NCBI GenBank assembly: GCA_963675135.1 | Contig: OY776132.1 | Coordinates: forward strand, 61,203,850-61,267,849 | Reading direction: 5' to 3' | Source: Galeopsis tetrahit | Lineage: Eukaryota > Streptophyta > Magnoliopsida > Lamiales > Lamiaceae | Length of the DNA stretch: 64,000 nucleotides | In this document: positions 45,171-54,845 of the stretch, in pieces | Layout of the letters: each line of letters starts with the position of its first letter | How positions within the stretch are numbered: the stretch's first letter is position 1 | The notes under the pieces: generated by a model | Told to the model about the DNA's origin: nothing | Seen by the model: only the letters and a program-made list of their open reading frames with translations | Databases searched by the model: none | Translations under genes and position numbers: made by a program

Positions 45171-46415
45171 TGTTGGGATATGAATCCTGAAACAAGTCCT
45201 ACATGATGATAAAAGATAAAGATGAAGTTTTGATAAGCCAAAAGTAGTTTGAATATTTTCTAAGTGTTGACTGATCTAGTCTAGTTAAGAGAAGTAATCT
45301 TGAACAGACCAGTAGAGTTCACATAAATAAAAGACAAGTACGTATATTATCGTATATACTTCATATTTGGTTATATTAACTGTATAGATTGTTATTGAGC
45401 TAATAATCATTGTATAGAAGCTCATTGATTTTCTATGTAATAATCATTGTATAGTTTTATAAGTTGACTAAGCTATAAGCTTAAAGTAATGTAATAGTCT
45501 TGTTAGGATTAGAATAGTCTACTGTTGGAGATTGCACAAGAAGACCAGACTAGACAAGAAGGATGAAGTCTACTACTCAAGACAAGTGCACATACAAGAC
45601 TCAACGAGACAAGTCAACTTGAAGTAAAGATGAAGCGCGTATAAAGATAAGGATTAAAGAATTAGTTAGAAATAACTAATTTAACTGAAACGCGTGGATG
45701 GATAAGAAGAATCAGTTGGAAGTTAGTTTTCAAGAAGAGTTGGTTACAACTAACTTAGTTCTTGATTTCAGAAGTCTATAAATACTTCATGGTGTTCATC
45801 GATTCAAGACTACTGATACTACTGCATACTGAAGCGATACTGAAGCATTCAAAGAAGTTTACTCTCAGAGTTTATTGAAGTTCAGAAAGCAAGTCAGAAG
45901 ACAAGTGAAGAAACCAGAAGACTGCTACTGAATAAGTTTTTAGTTTTTGTTTGTTATTTTTCAAGTTGCTAGATACTTGTTAAATTTCTAGTAAGATCGT
46001 AGACGTATCTGGTGGTATAGTCTTAGAAGATCTAAGTCTTTTTCTTGGGACTCTAAAGAACAAGAACACACACACTTTGTACTCGATTGGAAGAGTTAGT
46101 GGAAACATCACAACTGGGTTGTGAGAGTGGACGTAGACAAGTTGTCGAACCACTATAAATTGTTTGTATTGTTTACTTTACTGTTTTGTTTAATTGCTTA
46201 ACTGTTTACATACATAACTGAACAAGACAAGTTGAGTATAGAACAAAGTTCTCGAATTAAGAAGATTGAGTATAAACTTTAATTGGTCTCATTGTTTAAT
46301 TTCGTATTCCGCACATTGTATTCTGATATATCGAAAGATTTTAGAAAAGTCTATTCACCCCCTCTAGACATTTTCTTTAGCTTCCCTCGATATTAACTCA
46401 TCTTCGGGACCTACA
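45171..46415 (+). repeat. 5' LTR of Copia A
   Basis: 1245 bp, TGTTGGGATATGAATCC to GGACCTACA. A TATA box, TATAAATA, is near 45778. The downstream half holds GAGAGTGGACGTAG and GAACCACTATAAA (46123-46160), shared with LTRs B and C. Confidence 0.85.
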
Positions 46416-46417
46416 AG

Positions 46418-46431
46418 TGGTATCAGAGCAG
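46418..46431 (+). promoter_or_regulatory. primer binding site of Copia A
   Basis: TGGTATCAGAGCAG, two bases after the LTR. It is complementary to the 3' end of plant initiator tRNA-Met. Confidence 0.85.
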
Positions 46432-46612
46432 TAGTTTACGAACTGCTCTTTCTTGATAACCGACTTAAGACTTAGGGTGAAGTCTTGGTCCGTGATTGTA
46501 TTTTTTACGTGTTCTTGATCAACATTCTTGATATATCTGTTTCTTGCTCCCTGTTCTTTACTTATCTGCTTCTTGATCATAAAACTGATTCGCACTAATC
46601 TACTTGCTCAAC

Positions 46613-47313
46613 ATGTCTCTTGAAATAAGTGCTAATAAGTTGCCCAAGTTCCAGGTTCAGGACTACGACTACTGGAAGCTACGAATGGAAGCGATTTTCA
46701 GCTCCACACACGATCTAATGATCTCTGTTGTGACCGAGGGTCCGATCGTGACAATGGTCCCAAATACTGCTAATCTTGACAAAGACAAACCAATTGGCAC
46801 CCTCGTCAAGAAACCAAGGTCTGATCTAACCTCAGAAGAAATGCGTCAAAATAATTTGGATAGTTTGATTAAGAATTACATCTTACACACTCTTCCTAAC
46901 GAGTATCTAGGAAAAGTGTTAAAATGTAAAACTGCCAAAGAGATGTGGGACAGATTAGCTATCATTTGTGAAGGGACATCCCTGATCAAAGAGAGCAAAT
47001 TATCCACTGTTGTCCAAAGATTTGAATCATTTCGGATGAAAGCTGGCGAAACAATCGACCAGCTGGATACTCGTTTTACTAAGATTATGAATGATCTTGA
47101 AGTCCTTGGTAAAACATATACTCCTCGTGAAATCAATCTTAGGATTCTCGATGGAAAATGGTAAAGATACTTGTTAAGAATACCCAAGACATAGACAAGT
47201 GGAGTGCAGAGACCATGTTTCAAACTCTTAAGGCCCATGAGTTTGATTTAGATGAAGATGAACCCGTAGTCAGTAGTGACAGAGAACATGCTGTGTCCAA
47301 GAACGTAGCCTTT
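46613..47313 (+). pseudogene. gag of Copia A, 5' part
   Basis: The ATG at 46613 starts MSLEISANKLPKFQVQDYDY. The frame has the copia-type gag (UBN2/DUF4219) pattern: YWKLRMEAIF, AKEMWDRLAIICEGT, ESKLSTVVQRFESF, ETIDQLDTRFTKIMNDL. A TAA appears at 47162-47164 after a small frame change near 47155. The original frame resumes (VKNTQDIDKWSAETM, LKAHEFDLDED) to the Copia B insertion at 47314. Confidence 0.8.
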
Positions 47314-48459
47314 TGTTGGTCCTGAAAGGAGTATATAACAAGTGTATGGGGGGGGGGGAGGGGAATACACTTGTATGCAATTCTTTTCAACTTTAGATCA
47401 AACCAGAGCTCAGCAAGGTTGTCTTGGACAACTCTGCTGAAGATGATTAACTCTTCTAAGATAATCAGACTACTAAGTACTATTGAGTACTTAGTTGAAT
47501 AACTATCTAAGGGAGTTATATGTGCGGAATAGTGGTTGGCCCTTTTAGTTTAGACTCCTTTAGTTTCTGAAATCACTTTGTCAATTCAATACAATCCATT
47601 TTTCAGGGAACTTGTCCAAATAGGTTTTGCACAATCTTTGAATATGTATTCTTTGAAATATCAGTTTTGTGTGCAGTGTTGAATGTATGAAAGTACTTGA
47701 GAAGCAAATCAACACAAGAGTTTATAGTGGTTCAGAGACTCAAGCTCCTACATCCACTTTCCCTGATTGAACAGGATAATTCCTTCACTCTTGGAATTAG
47801 ATTGTTTTATAGTGCCAAGGTGCACTTGATCAATAACACCACTCCTTGGTGAATTGATCCCTAGGATGTCTAGAGTCCTAGTACCCTCTTCTCAACTCAG
47901 AACTGAATTGTTCTTCTCTCAACAGTCAGCTCCTACCACTTCTACTACTACTACAACAATCTTCTCACTTTCACTCTTGAAAGGGGTAAGGATTGACGTA
48001 AGGTTCCAACTAATGAGATATCCTTTACAGTGAAGATCAGTGTATAAGGATTAGGATATCTCTCTAAGCTTTGTAGGGATATACAATTGAGTTCAGCTTA
48101 GAAGAAATGTTTGAAGACTAAGATAGTCTTTGAAAGCTTTGAGAGCACCCTTGCTAGTAAGATAGTTGTCATGGTTGAGTTCAGTTGGATGCTTTCAAAT
48201 GGTCTTCACACTTCTGTATTTATAGACAATTGAAGGATTTGCCCGTTGGAGAGGCAGCCTCAAATGTCCATAAATGTCTTCTTTTAGTTCTTCAACTTTG
48301 AAGACAGAATCTTGATAGTGACATGTCCTCATTTGGGAAATAAACGGTTGTTTAAGCTTTGTCTTCATTCTGCAGCACTCTTCCCAAGGTCTGACTTTAA
48401 GATTCTCTTGTTAGGACTTGGACATGGCTTCTGAAGGTTGTTCCAATGATAGGGCAACA
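47314..48459 (-). repeat. 3' LTR of Copia B
   Basis: 1146 bp. A TATA box TATAAATA lies on the minus strand near 48215-48225. It has a G-run broken by an A (G11-A-G4) at about 47348-47363, where the partner has an unbroken run. Confidence 0.9.
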
Positions 48460-49387
48460 TTCCTCATCAAATGGACAACTCTTCTGATCAGCATATTTGT
48501 CCTTCAGCAGACTTGATCATGATTCCAGAATTTGAGCCTTGAAGGGACTTGATCTTGATGTACTTTAAAGCATGTGTTCCCCCTCAAATTGTGCATCTAA
48601 CTATCTAAGAGCTGCCTAACATATTAACTCATCATCTAGCCTTTTTCTATATGTTCTAACATTCTTAGAACATAATCATCTTTGACTTAGGCATGTCTCA
48701 GGGGGTTTTGGTATTGAATCAAAACATATCTTATTTTATTCCCAACAATTTCCCCTTTTTTGATGATGCCAAAACCTATACATTCTATGCAAAAGTGACT
48801 TAGCTACACCTATTACATTTATCTTCAGAAGACATGACTAAGGTCAATATTCCTGAAAGGCAATGTGTTAGTGTACTCACTGTTCATGTTGCACATAGGT
48901 TTCAAATATAGGCATAGAGAGATTTCTGCAATAATGTATCTTGATTCAAAGGTAGTTCAACTATCATTCATATAAAAATCATTACAAGCATGTTGATAGT
49001 TGAAGATAACTTATCAGAGCATGAAATCAAGACATCATTACAATAGATCATTTCATTACAATAGATCATTTCATTACAACTATTCAGAGCATATACTAAA
49101 CATAAGATCTAGAGCATAGCAACTAAACACTTAAGAGTATCTAGATCTTCAAGTTTCAAAGCATCTTCTAGTATCAGAGCAAAACAAAAATACTTCAAGT
49201 ATCAGAGCAGAATACTGGATATCAAGGCAGATACTTGTGTCAGAGCAACCAATGCATATCAGAGCAAACAACATGTCAAGGCACACCACATCAGCAGGCT
49301 TGTCTAAGTTTCAGCATTTTTGACCAAATAAAATATCTTCAGATAAGATAAGTTTTTATCCAAAAAGGTCAGAAGACTTAGCCATTT
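48460..49387 (-). other. 3' noncoding region of Copia B with tRNA-like repeats
   Basis: 928 bases between the extra ORF and the 3' LTR. The plus strand holds six (A)TCAGAGCA sites at 49012, 49083, 49172, 49200, 49240 and 49257. In the element's sense they read TGCTCTGA(TAC), like the 3' end of initiator tRNA-Met. There is also a direct repeat of CATTACAATAGATCATTT (about 49033-49074). Confidence 0.6.
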
Positions 49388-51352
49388 TCAGAGATCATCC
49401 TCAGGAGGTGGCACCATCCCATATTGTGCCCACACTCTCCTCTTCAGTGCCATGGCTTCTTGGTTTGTTCCCTTAGGTCCAAGAACCATCTTGTTCAGCT
49501 TGAGGATCTCAGTAAATTCCTTCAGGATTCTTGCCTGGTCAATCCATCCTTCAAGCTTTGGAGGCATGTATATCATTGGCTTGGGAGCTGTGAGTTCAAT
49601 TCTTGCAATATCAGCAGCTGCAAGTAGTTGTTGATAAAGCTCTCTGTAATACTCTATCATGAACTCAGCAAAAGTGGAGTTAGCATCTCTTCCATTCCAT
49701 CTGTCAATGACATATTGATCATAGACAAACTCCCTTTTGGCTTCCTCCCATGAGTCATTCAGCTGAATTGGCACCCATTTATCCAAGTGAGGATATTTGG
49801 TGTCCATTGAGATCAGCAGTTGTGGCTTCATCTTGTTATAAGTTGCTCTCTTTCTTCTTGGCTTTTGAAAGTCTGCTCTTCTTTTATCTCTTGCTCTTTG
49901 TGCTTCATCCATCAAATCCATCTTTTCTTGGGCCCTCATCATGGCCAGCTTCTGTTGAGTTTCAGGGTCTTTGCCATACCCTTCATGAAACAGCTTTGAT
50001 GGATCATGAGCTAGGACAATTGTCTTCTTCTTAGGTTCAGGTCCAAATCCTTCAGCAAATAGCTCTTCAACATCTTCAGTGGACTTGGGACCTTCAGCAC
50101 TTCTGGCAGATTCAAAAGACTTGTCCTTTTCAGCAGTCTTGCGCTCTTCAGCATCTTTGTCCTTGTCAGCATTCTTGGGCTCTTCAGTAGTCTTGATTTT
50201 TTCAGCATTTTTTGCCTTCTTTGAAGTAGGCTCTTCATCAATAATTCTGAATTCAGGGGGCAGATCAAGGCTATTAGGAAAGTCAGTAAATGTCTCAGCT
50301 GATCTTTTCTTTCCTTTGGCCTTTTTTATCTTTCCTCTAGTTTGGACACCTTCAGCATCTTTGTCCAAACCAGACACTTCACCACCTGGCCTCTGCTGTA
50401 ACCTTATTCTTTCCTCTTGAGATGAGGCCATTGAATTCTTCAAAGCAAGTGCTAACTGCTCCTCTTCATCCAATTCTTCCAAGTTCAGCACTGCTGGTTC
50501 CTTTCCTTTTCCCTCAGGAGCTTTGTCCTTACCCTTGACTGGGCTTCCAATCACTAAGGCACCTTTTGCCCTTGCTCTTTCCCTTTCCCCCTTTTTGGCA
50601 GCATCAAAACATTCATGCTTCAATTCACTCATAGTTGATGCCATAAAGGACTGGGCTTGGGTTAGAGATTTCATCTCTTCCAACAAGTATACATTTTCAT
50701 CATGTATGTTCTGCATTCTGTCACTGCTCAAGCTTAGAAAGGCTAGAACATGCTTCATCTTTTGTTTGACAACCTCTTCCAAGGTGTCTTTTAGAGATGC
50801 ATCTAGTTGGGCCTTAAGGAGCTCAGTGAGGTTGGCCACTGCACCTTCAGCAATGTTGGCCATCACCTCTTGGGAAAATTTCTCTGAAGCTGCTTTCACC
50901 ATAGCAAGCCTTTGTGCCTCTGCTCTTTTCTTCTGCAAGGCTGTCTTCTTGCCAAGAGCTTGCTTAATGGTCAATCTGATAGCTTGAACATTTGCATTGT
51001 GGTTATCTCTAAGCAACTTTTGATCCTTCTTGACCTCCTTTGAAATGTTCTCCATACTAACTTTGGCTTTGTGAACTTCAGTGGAAATGGTTTGAAGACC
51101 AGATTCCACTCCTTCAATTCTTGCCTCCAATGTGGGTAACACCACATCTTCAGAGCCTGTCAGCCTCATTTCCACAGATGCCAAAGTTCTTCCATGCTCA
51201 TCTAATGCTCCAGAAGTTTCTGCATGAGCTGATTGAACTTGTTGAGCCAAGGAATCCAACTTTGTTGCTTGCAAGCCAAGTAGGGCTTCTGACCCCACTG
51301 GGACAAGTCTCCTGAAAAGATGTGGACAAGTGTCCTGAGATTCAATGGACAA
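49388..51352 (-). CDS. extra ORF of Copia B with coiled coils and a ubiquitin-interacting-like motif
   Basis: 654 codons without a stop, between pol and the 3' LTR in the same sense. I do not recognise a named family. Residues 25-245 are mostly predicted helix with heptad-like patterns (TLEARIEGVESGLQTI, LKDTLEEVVKQKMKHVL). Residues 265-290 are basic and low-complexity. Residues 295-310 (EEEQLALALKNSMAS) match the ubiquitin-interacting motif: acidic run, L300, A303, S307. Residues 380-430 are four degenerate 12-residue repeats (KNAEKIKTTEEP, KNADKDKDAEER). The C-terminal ~140 residues are aromatic-rich (LDKWVPIQLNDSWEEAKREF, EFMIEYYRELYQQ). There is no signal peptide or membrane segment, so it is not a conventional envelope. 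The first codon of the open frame is TTG; the first in-frame ATG is codon 62, so the true start may come from splicing. Confidence 0.7.
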   Translation of the reverse strand: MSIESQDTCPHLFRRLVPVGSEALLGLQATKLDSLAQQVQSAHAETSGALDEHGRTLASVEMRLTGSEDVVLPTLEARIEGVESGLQTISTEVHKAKVSMENISKEVKKDQKLLRDNHNANVQAIRLTIKQALGKKTALQKKRAEAQRLAMVKAASEKFSQEVMANIAEGAVANLTELLKAQLDASLKDTLEEVVKQKMKHVLAFLSLSSDRMQNIHDENVYLLEEMKSLTQAQSFMASTMSELKHECFDAAKKGERERARAKGALVIGSPVKGKDKAPEGKGKEPAVLNLEELDEEEQLALALKNSMASSQEERIRLQQRPGGEVSGLDKDAEGVQTRGKIKKAKGKKRSAETFTDFPNSLDLPPEFRIIDEEPTSKKAKNAEKIKTTEEPKNADKDKDAEERKTAEKDKSFESARSAEGPKSTEDVEELFAEGFGPEPKKKTIVLAHDPSKLFHEGYGKDPETQQKLAMMRAQEKMDLMDEAQRARDKRRADFQKPRRKRATYNKMKPQLLISMDTKYPHLDKWVPIQLNDSWEEAKREFVYDQYVIDRWNGRDANSTFAEFMIEYYRELYQQLLAAADIARIELTAPKPMIYMPPKLEGWIDQARILKEFTEILKLNKMVLGPKGTNQEAMALKRRVWAQYGMVPPPEDDL

Positions 51353-51385
51353 GTGTCCTGAGTAATTGTGATCATTTCTTCTGAA

Positions 51386-51415
51386 CTTCAGTAGACTTGT
51401 CCAAGTCTGCTGAAG
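51386..51415. repeat. 14-bp inverted repeat between pol and the extra ORF
   Basis: CTTCAGTAGACTTG and CAAGTCTGCTGAAG pair with one mismatch around a TC centre. It lies ~35 bases upstream of the TTG start of the extra ORF. Confidence 0.8.
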
Positions 51416-51503
51416 ACCAATTCAGTTACTTTACTCCCATTAACTTCAATGGGTTTTACTTGTCCAACTTCCCTGGATCAAGTAATCCCAACTCTGCTGA
51501 TAG

Positions 51504-54500
51504 CTACAGAAACCTTGCCTCTGCAAGTGGCTTTGTTAGAATATCAGCTTTTTGATGATCTGTGTGGATCTTGACCAACTTTATGTCCTTCTTCTCCACA
51601 TGATCTCTAATGAAGTGATGCTTGATGTCCACATGTTTGCATCTTGTGTGCAATACAGGATTTTGTGATATTGCAATTGCACTATTGTTATCACAAAATA
51701 TTGGCACTTCAGTAGAGTTGACTTTGTAATCTCTGAGTTGTTGTCTCAACCAAAGGATTTGAGCACAACAGCTTCCAGCTGCAACATACTCAGCTTCAGT
51801 GGTGGAAGCAGCCACTGTGTTCTGCTTCTTGGAAAACCAAGATATCAGTTTGTTGCCTAAGAATTGACAAGTCCCTGAAGTGGACTTTCTATCAATTCTG
51901 CAACCTCCATAATCAGCATCTGAGTAGCCAGTTAACTCAATGTTGTCATCAGCAGGGTACCAAAGGCCTAGATTCTCAGTGCCTTTGAGATACCTCAAGA
52001 TCCTCTTTGCAGCCTCAAGATGGCTTTTCTTAGGATTTGCTTGAAACCTTGCACAAACACCTACTGCAAAGGTGATGTCAGGCCTGCTGGCAGTGAGATA
52101 GAGAAGTGATCCAATGATTCCTCTATACTCAGTAGAGTTGGTTGGAACACCACTCTCATCAGGATCCATCTTCCAATTTGTGTTCATTGGGATCCTTACT
52201 GACTTGCTAGTACCACACCCAAATTTCTTGATCATTTCTCTGGTGTACTTAGCTTGATTGATGAATATTCCTTCTTTTGATTGCTTGACTTGAAGACCCA
52301 AAAAGAAGTTCATCAACCCCATCATGGACATCTCAAACTTGCTTTGCATTAGCTTTGAGAATTTCTCACACAGCTTCTCATTGGGGGATCCAAATATTAT
52401 GTCATCCACATAAATTTGGACAAGCAAGATGTCCTCTCCTTCAGAGATTCTGAAAAGAGTTCTGTCCACAGTTCCCTTGGTGAATCCATGATCCAAGAGG
52501 AATTGTGACAGTGTGTCATACCAAGCCCTAGGGGCTTGTTTGAGTCCATATAGAGCTTTCTTCAGTCTGTAAACTTGGTCTCCAACCTCAAAACCAGGTG
52601 GTTGCTCCACATAGACTTCTTCTTTCAAGACTCCATTTAGAAAGGCACTCTTGACATCCATTTGGTACACTTTGAACCTCTTGTGGGCTGCATAAGCTAG
52701 AAAGAGCCTTATTGCTTCTAGCCTTGCCACAGGTGCAAAGGTCTCATCATAGTCAATGCCTTCATGTTGGCAGTATCCCTTTGCCACAAGTCTTGCTTTG
52801 TTTCTGACAATCACATCATTCTCATTTTTCTTGTTCTTGAACACCCACTTTGTTCCAATAACATCTTGATGTGAAGGTCTATCCACCAGTTCCCATACTT
52901 CATTTCTGGTGAATTGGTTCAGTTCTTCCTGCATGGCTATGATCCAATTGGCATCTTGAAGTGCTTCTTCAATATCACTTGGTTCTTGTTCTGACAAGAA
53001 ACAACAGAAAATAGCACTTTCACCATGAAATCTCCTTGTTTTGACTCCAATACTTGGGTCACCAAGTATTAGATCAGTAGGATGGTCAGACAACCAATTC
53101 CTTCTTTTTCTGATCTCTTCAGTAGTGTTGTCCTCTACTGAAGTTGAGTCATTTTGATCATAAAATTCAGGATAATTGAATGCAGGATCTAATTCAGGAT
53201 CATAATCAGGGGTGTTGTCCTCAATGTCAGGGACATTGGCATTTTCAACATTTTGAGTTCCCCCTTGATTATTTGACCCATTAACTACCTCAGCAGGAAC
53301 TGCTTCTTCATTGGTAGTTGTTACCTGGATGTGAACTGGGATTGGATCATTCAGTTCACCATTCCCTTCAGTGAGATTTGCCTCAGGAAGGTTGCCTTCA
53401 GGATTGTTGTCCAATGGGAGTTTTTCAGGTAGGTTGGATTGGACAACTTCTATGAATTCAGTGTCTTTGTCTTTTAGGCTCAGTCTGGTTGTCCTTTGTG
53501 TGATTTCTTCTGATTCCAAGTTCTCATTCCTGAACTCATGAATAGATTCATCAAACACAACATGAGGTGTTTCCTCTACAATAAGGGTTTTCTTGTTGTA
53601 GACTCTGAAAGCTCTACTGATTTGAGAATATCCAAGGAATACTCCCTCATCAGCTTTGCTATCAAAGGCTTTCAACTGTTCTTTCCCATTATTGTGTATG
53701 AAACACTTACAACCAAAGATGTGAAAGTATGACACTTTAGGCAATCTTCCTTTCCAGAGTTCATAGGGGGTTTTGCCTTGCCCCTTAGTAATCAAACATC
53801 TATTTTGAGTATGGCATGCAGTGTTTATAGCTTCAGCCCAAAACCTCTTAGGTAAATTTGAATCAGCAATTAAGTTTCTAGCAGCTTCTTTTAAGGTTCT
53901 ATTTCTCCTTTCTGCAACTCCATTTTGTTGGGGAGTTCTGGCTGCTGAGGTTTCATGAGCTATTCCATTAGATGTGCAATACTCATTGATGTATGAATTT
54001 ATGAACTCAGTGCCTTTATCAGATCTTATCTTGATAATGCTAAGGCTTTTCTCATTGGACAGTCTCTTTAAAAGTTCAGGCAGTTTGACTTGAGTTTCCT
54101 TCTTATTAAGGAGAAATACTACCCATGTGAACCTAGAGAAGTCATCTACTACAACCAATGTGTATTTTCTACCATTAATGCTTGCAGGGGTGATTGGTCC
54201 AAATAAGTCCATATGTAGAAGTTCAAGCACCCTTTCAGTAGAGATGACTGGTTTTCCTTTGAATGAGGCTTTAATTTGTTTTCCCTCTTGGCATGGTTTG
54301 CAAACATGCTCCTTTATGAAAACCTCATTAGGTAGTCCTTTAACTAATGCATTTCTAGCAATCTTGTTCATTGTTTTGAAGTTCAAGTGGTTTAATCTCT
54401 TATGCCATAACCAACTTTGTTCACTAGAACTCTTAGCAATGAAGCATGCAGCATCAGTAGACTTGTCCCAGTCTGCAAAATACACATTTCCTTTCCTAGT

Positions 54501-54845
54501 TCCAGTCAATAGAATTTGTTGAGTCTTATCTTTGATTAAGCATTTTCCACTAGAAAACTCAACATTGAAATCTTTATCACAGAATTGACTGATACTTAGG
54601 AGATTATACTTGAGACCAGCCACATAAGATACATTGGATACTTTGATGTTACCAATCATCAAAGTACCATAACCTTTTGTTGTAGCTTGTGAGCTGTCTC
54701 CAAATGTGACATTTGGGCCTTCTTTTTCAATAAAATCAGTGAGGAGTTCCTTGTTTCCAGTCATGTGCCTTGAACATCCACTGTCAAGGTACCATACTGA
54801 CTTTTGGCTCATGCTCCTCTTCTTGTGGCCCATAGGTACCTGCAA
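51504..54845 (-). CDS. pol polyprotein of Copia B (protease, integrase, RT, RNase H), intact
   Basis: 1113 codons with no stop. The protease active site is D21-S-G. The integrase has the HHCC finger (H148, H153, C182, C185) and the catalytic triad D213, D276, E312. RT contains MDVKSAFLNG and YVDD at 812-815. RNase H contains DADYGGCRIDRKSTSG and ASTTEAEYVAA. It ends DILTKPLAEARFL. These are all enzymes needed to copy RNA to DNA and insert it. The frame is in phase with gag but separated by a TAA, so expression needs readthrough, splicing or reinitiation. TTGCAG at the start could be a splice acceptor. Confidence 0.92.
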   Translation of the reverse strand: MQVPMGHKKRSMSQKSVWYLDSGCSRHMTGNKELLTDFIEKEGPNVTFGDSSQATTKGYGTLMIGNIKVSNVSYVAGLKYNLLSISQFCDKDFNVEFSSGKCLIKDKTQQILLTGTRKGNVYFADWDKSTDAACFIAKSSSEQSWLWHKRLNHLNFKTMNKIARNALVKGLPNEVFIKEHVCKPCQEGKQIKASFKGKPVISTERVLELLHMDLFGPITPASINGRKYTLVVVDDFSRFTWVVFLLNKKETQVKLPELLKRLSNEKSLSIIKIRSDKGTEFINSYINEYCTSNGIAHETSAARTPQQNGVAERRNRTLKEAARNLIADSNLPKRFWAEAINTACHTQNRCLITKGQGKTPYELWKGRLPKVSYFHIFGCKCFIHNNGKEQLKAFDSKADEGVFLGYSQISRAFRVYNKKTLIVEETPHVVFDESIHEFRNENLESEEITQRTTRLSLKDKDTEFIEVVQSNLPEKLPLDNNPEGNLPEANLTEGNGELNDPIPVHIQVTTTNEEAVPAEVVNGSNNQGGTQNVENANVPDIEDNTPDYDPELDPAFNYPEFYDQNDSTSVEDNTTEEIRKRRNWLSDHPTDLILGDPSIGVKTRRFHGESAIFCCFLSEQEPSDIEEALQDANWIIAMQEELNQFTRNEVWELVDRPSHQDVIGTKWVFKNKKNENDVIVRNKARLVAKGYCQHEGIDYDETFAPVARLEAIRLFLAYAAHKRFKVYQMDVKSAFLNGVLKEEVYVEQPPGFEVGDQVYRLKKALYGLKQAPRAWYDTLSQFLLDHGFTKGTVDRTLFRISEGEDILLVQIYVDDIIFGSPNEKLCEKFSKLMQSKFEMSMMGLMNFFLGLQVKQSKEGIFINQAKYTREMIKKFGCGTSKSVRIPMNTNWKMDPDESGVPTNSTEYRGIIGSLLYLTASRPDITFAVGVCARFQANPKKSHLEAAKRILRYLKGTENLGLWYPADDNIELTGYSDADYGGCRIDRKSTSGTCQFLGNKLISWFSKKQNTVAASTTEAEYVAAGSCCAQILWLRQQLRDYKVNSTEVPIFCDNNSAIAISQNPVLHTRCKHVDIKHHFIRDHVEKKDIKLVKIHTDHQKADILTKPLAEARFL

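Noticed and set aside
49388..51352. Calling the extra ORF of Copia B an envelope gene
   Set aside because: No signal peptide, transmembrane helix or fusion-like segment is visible; position alone does not justify it.
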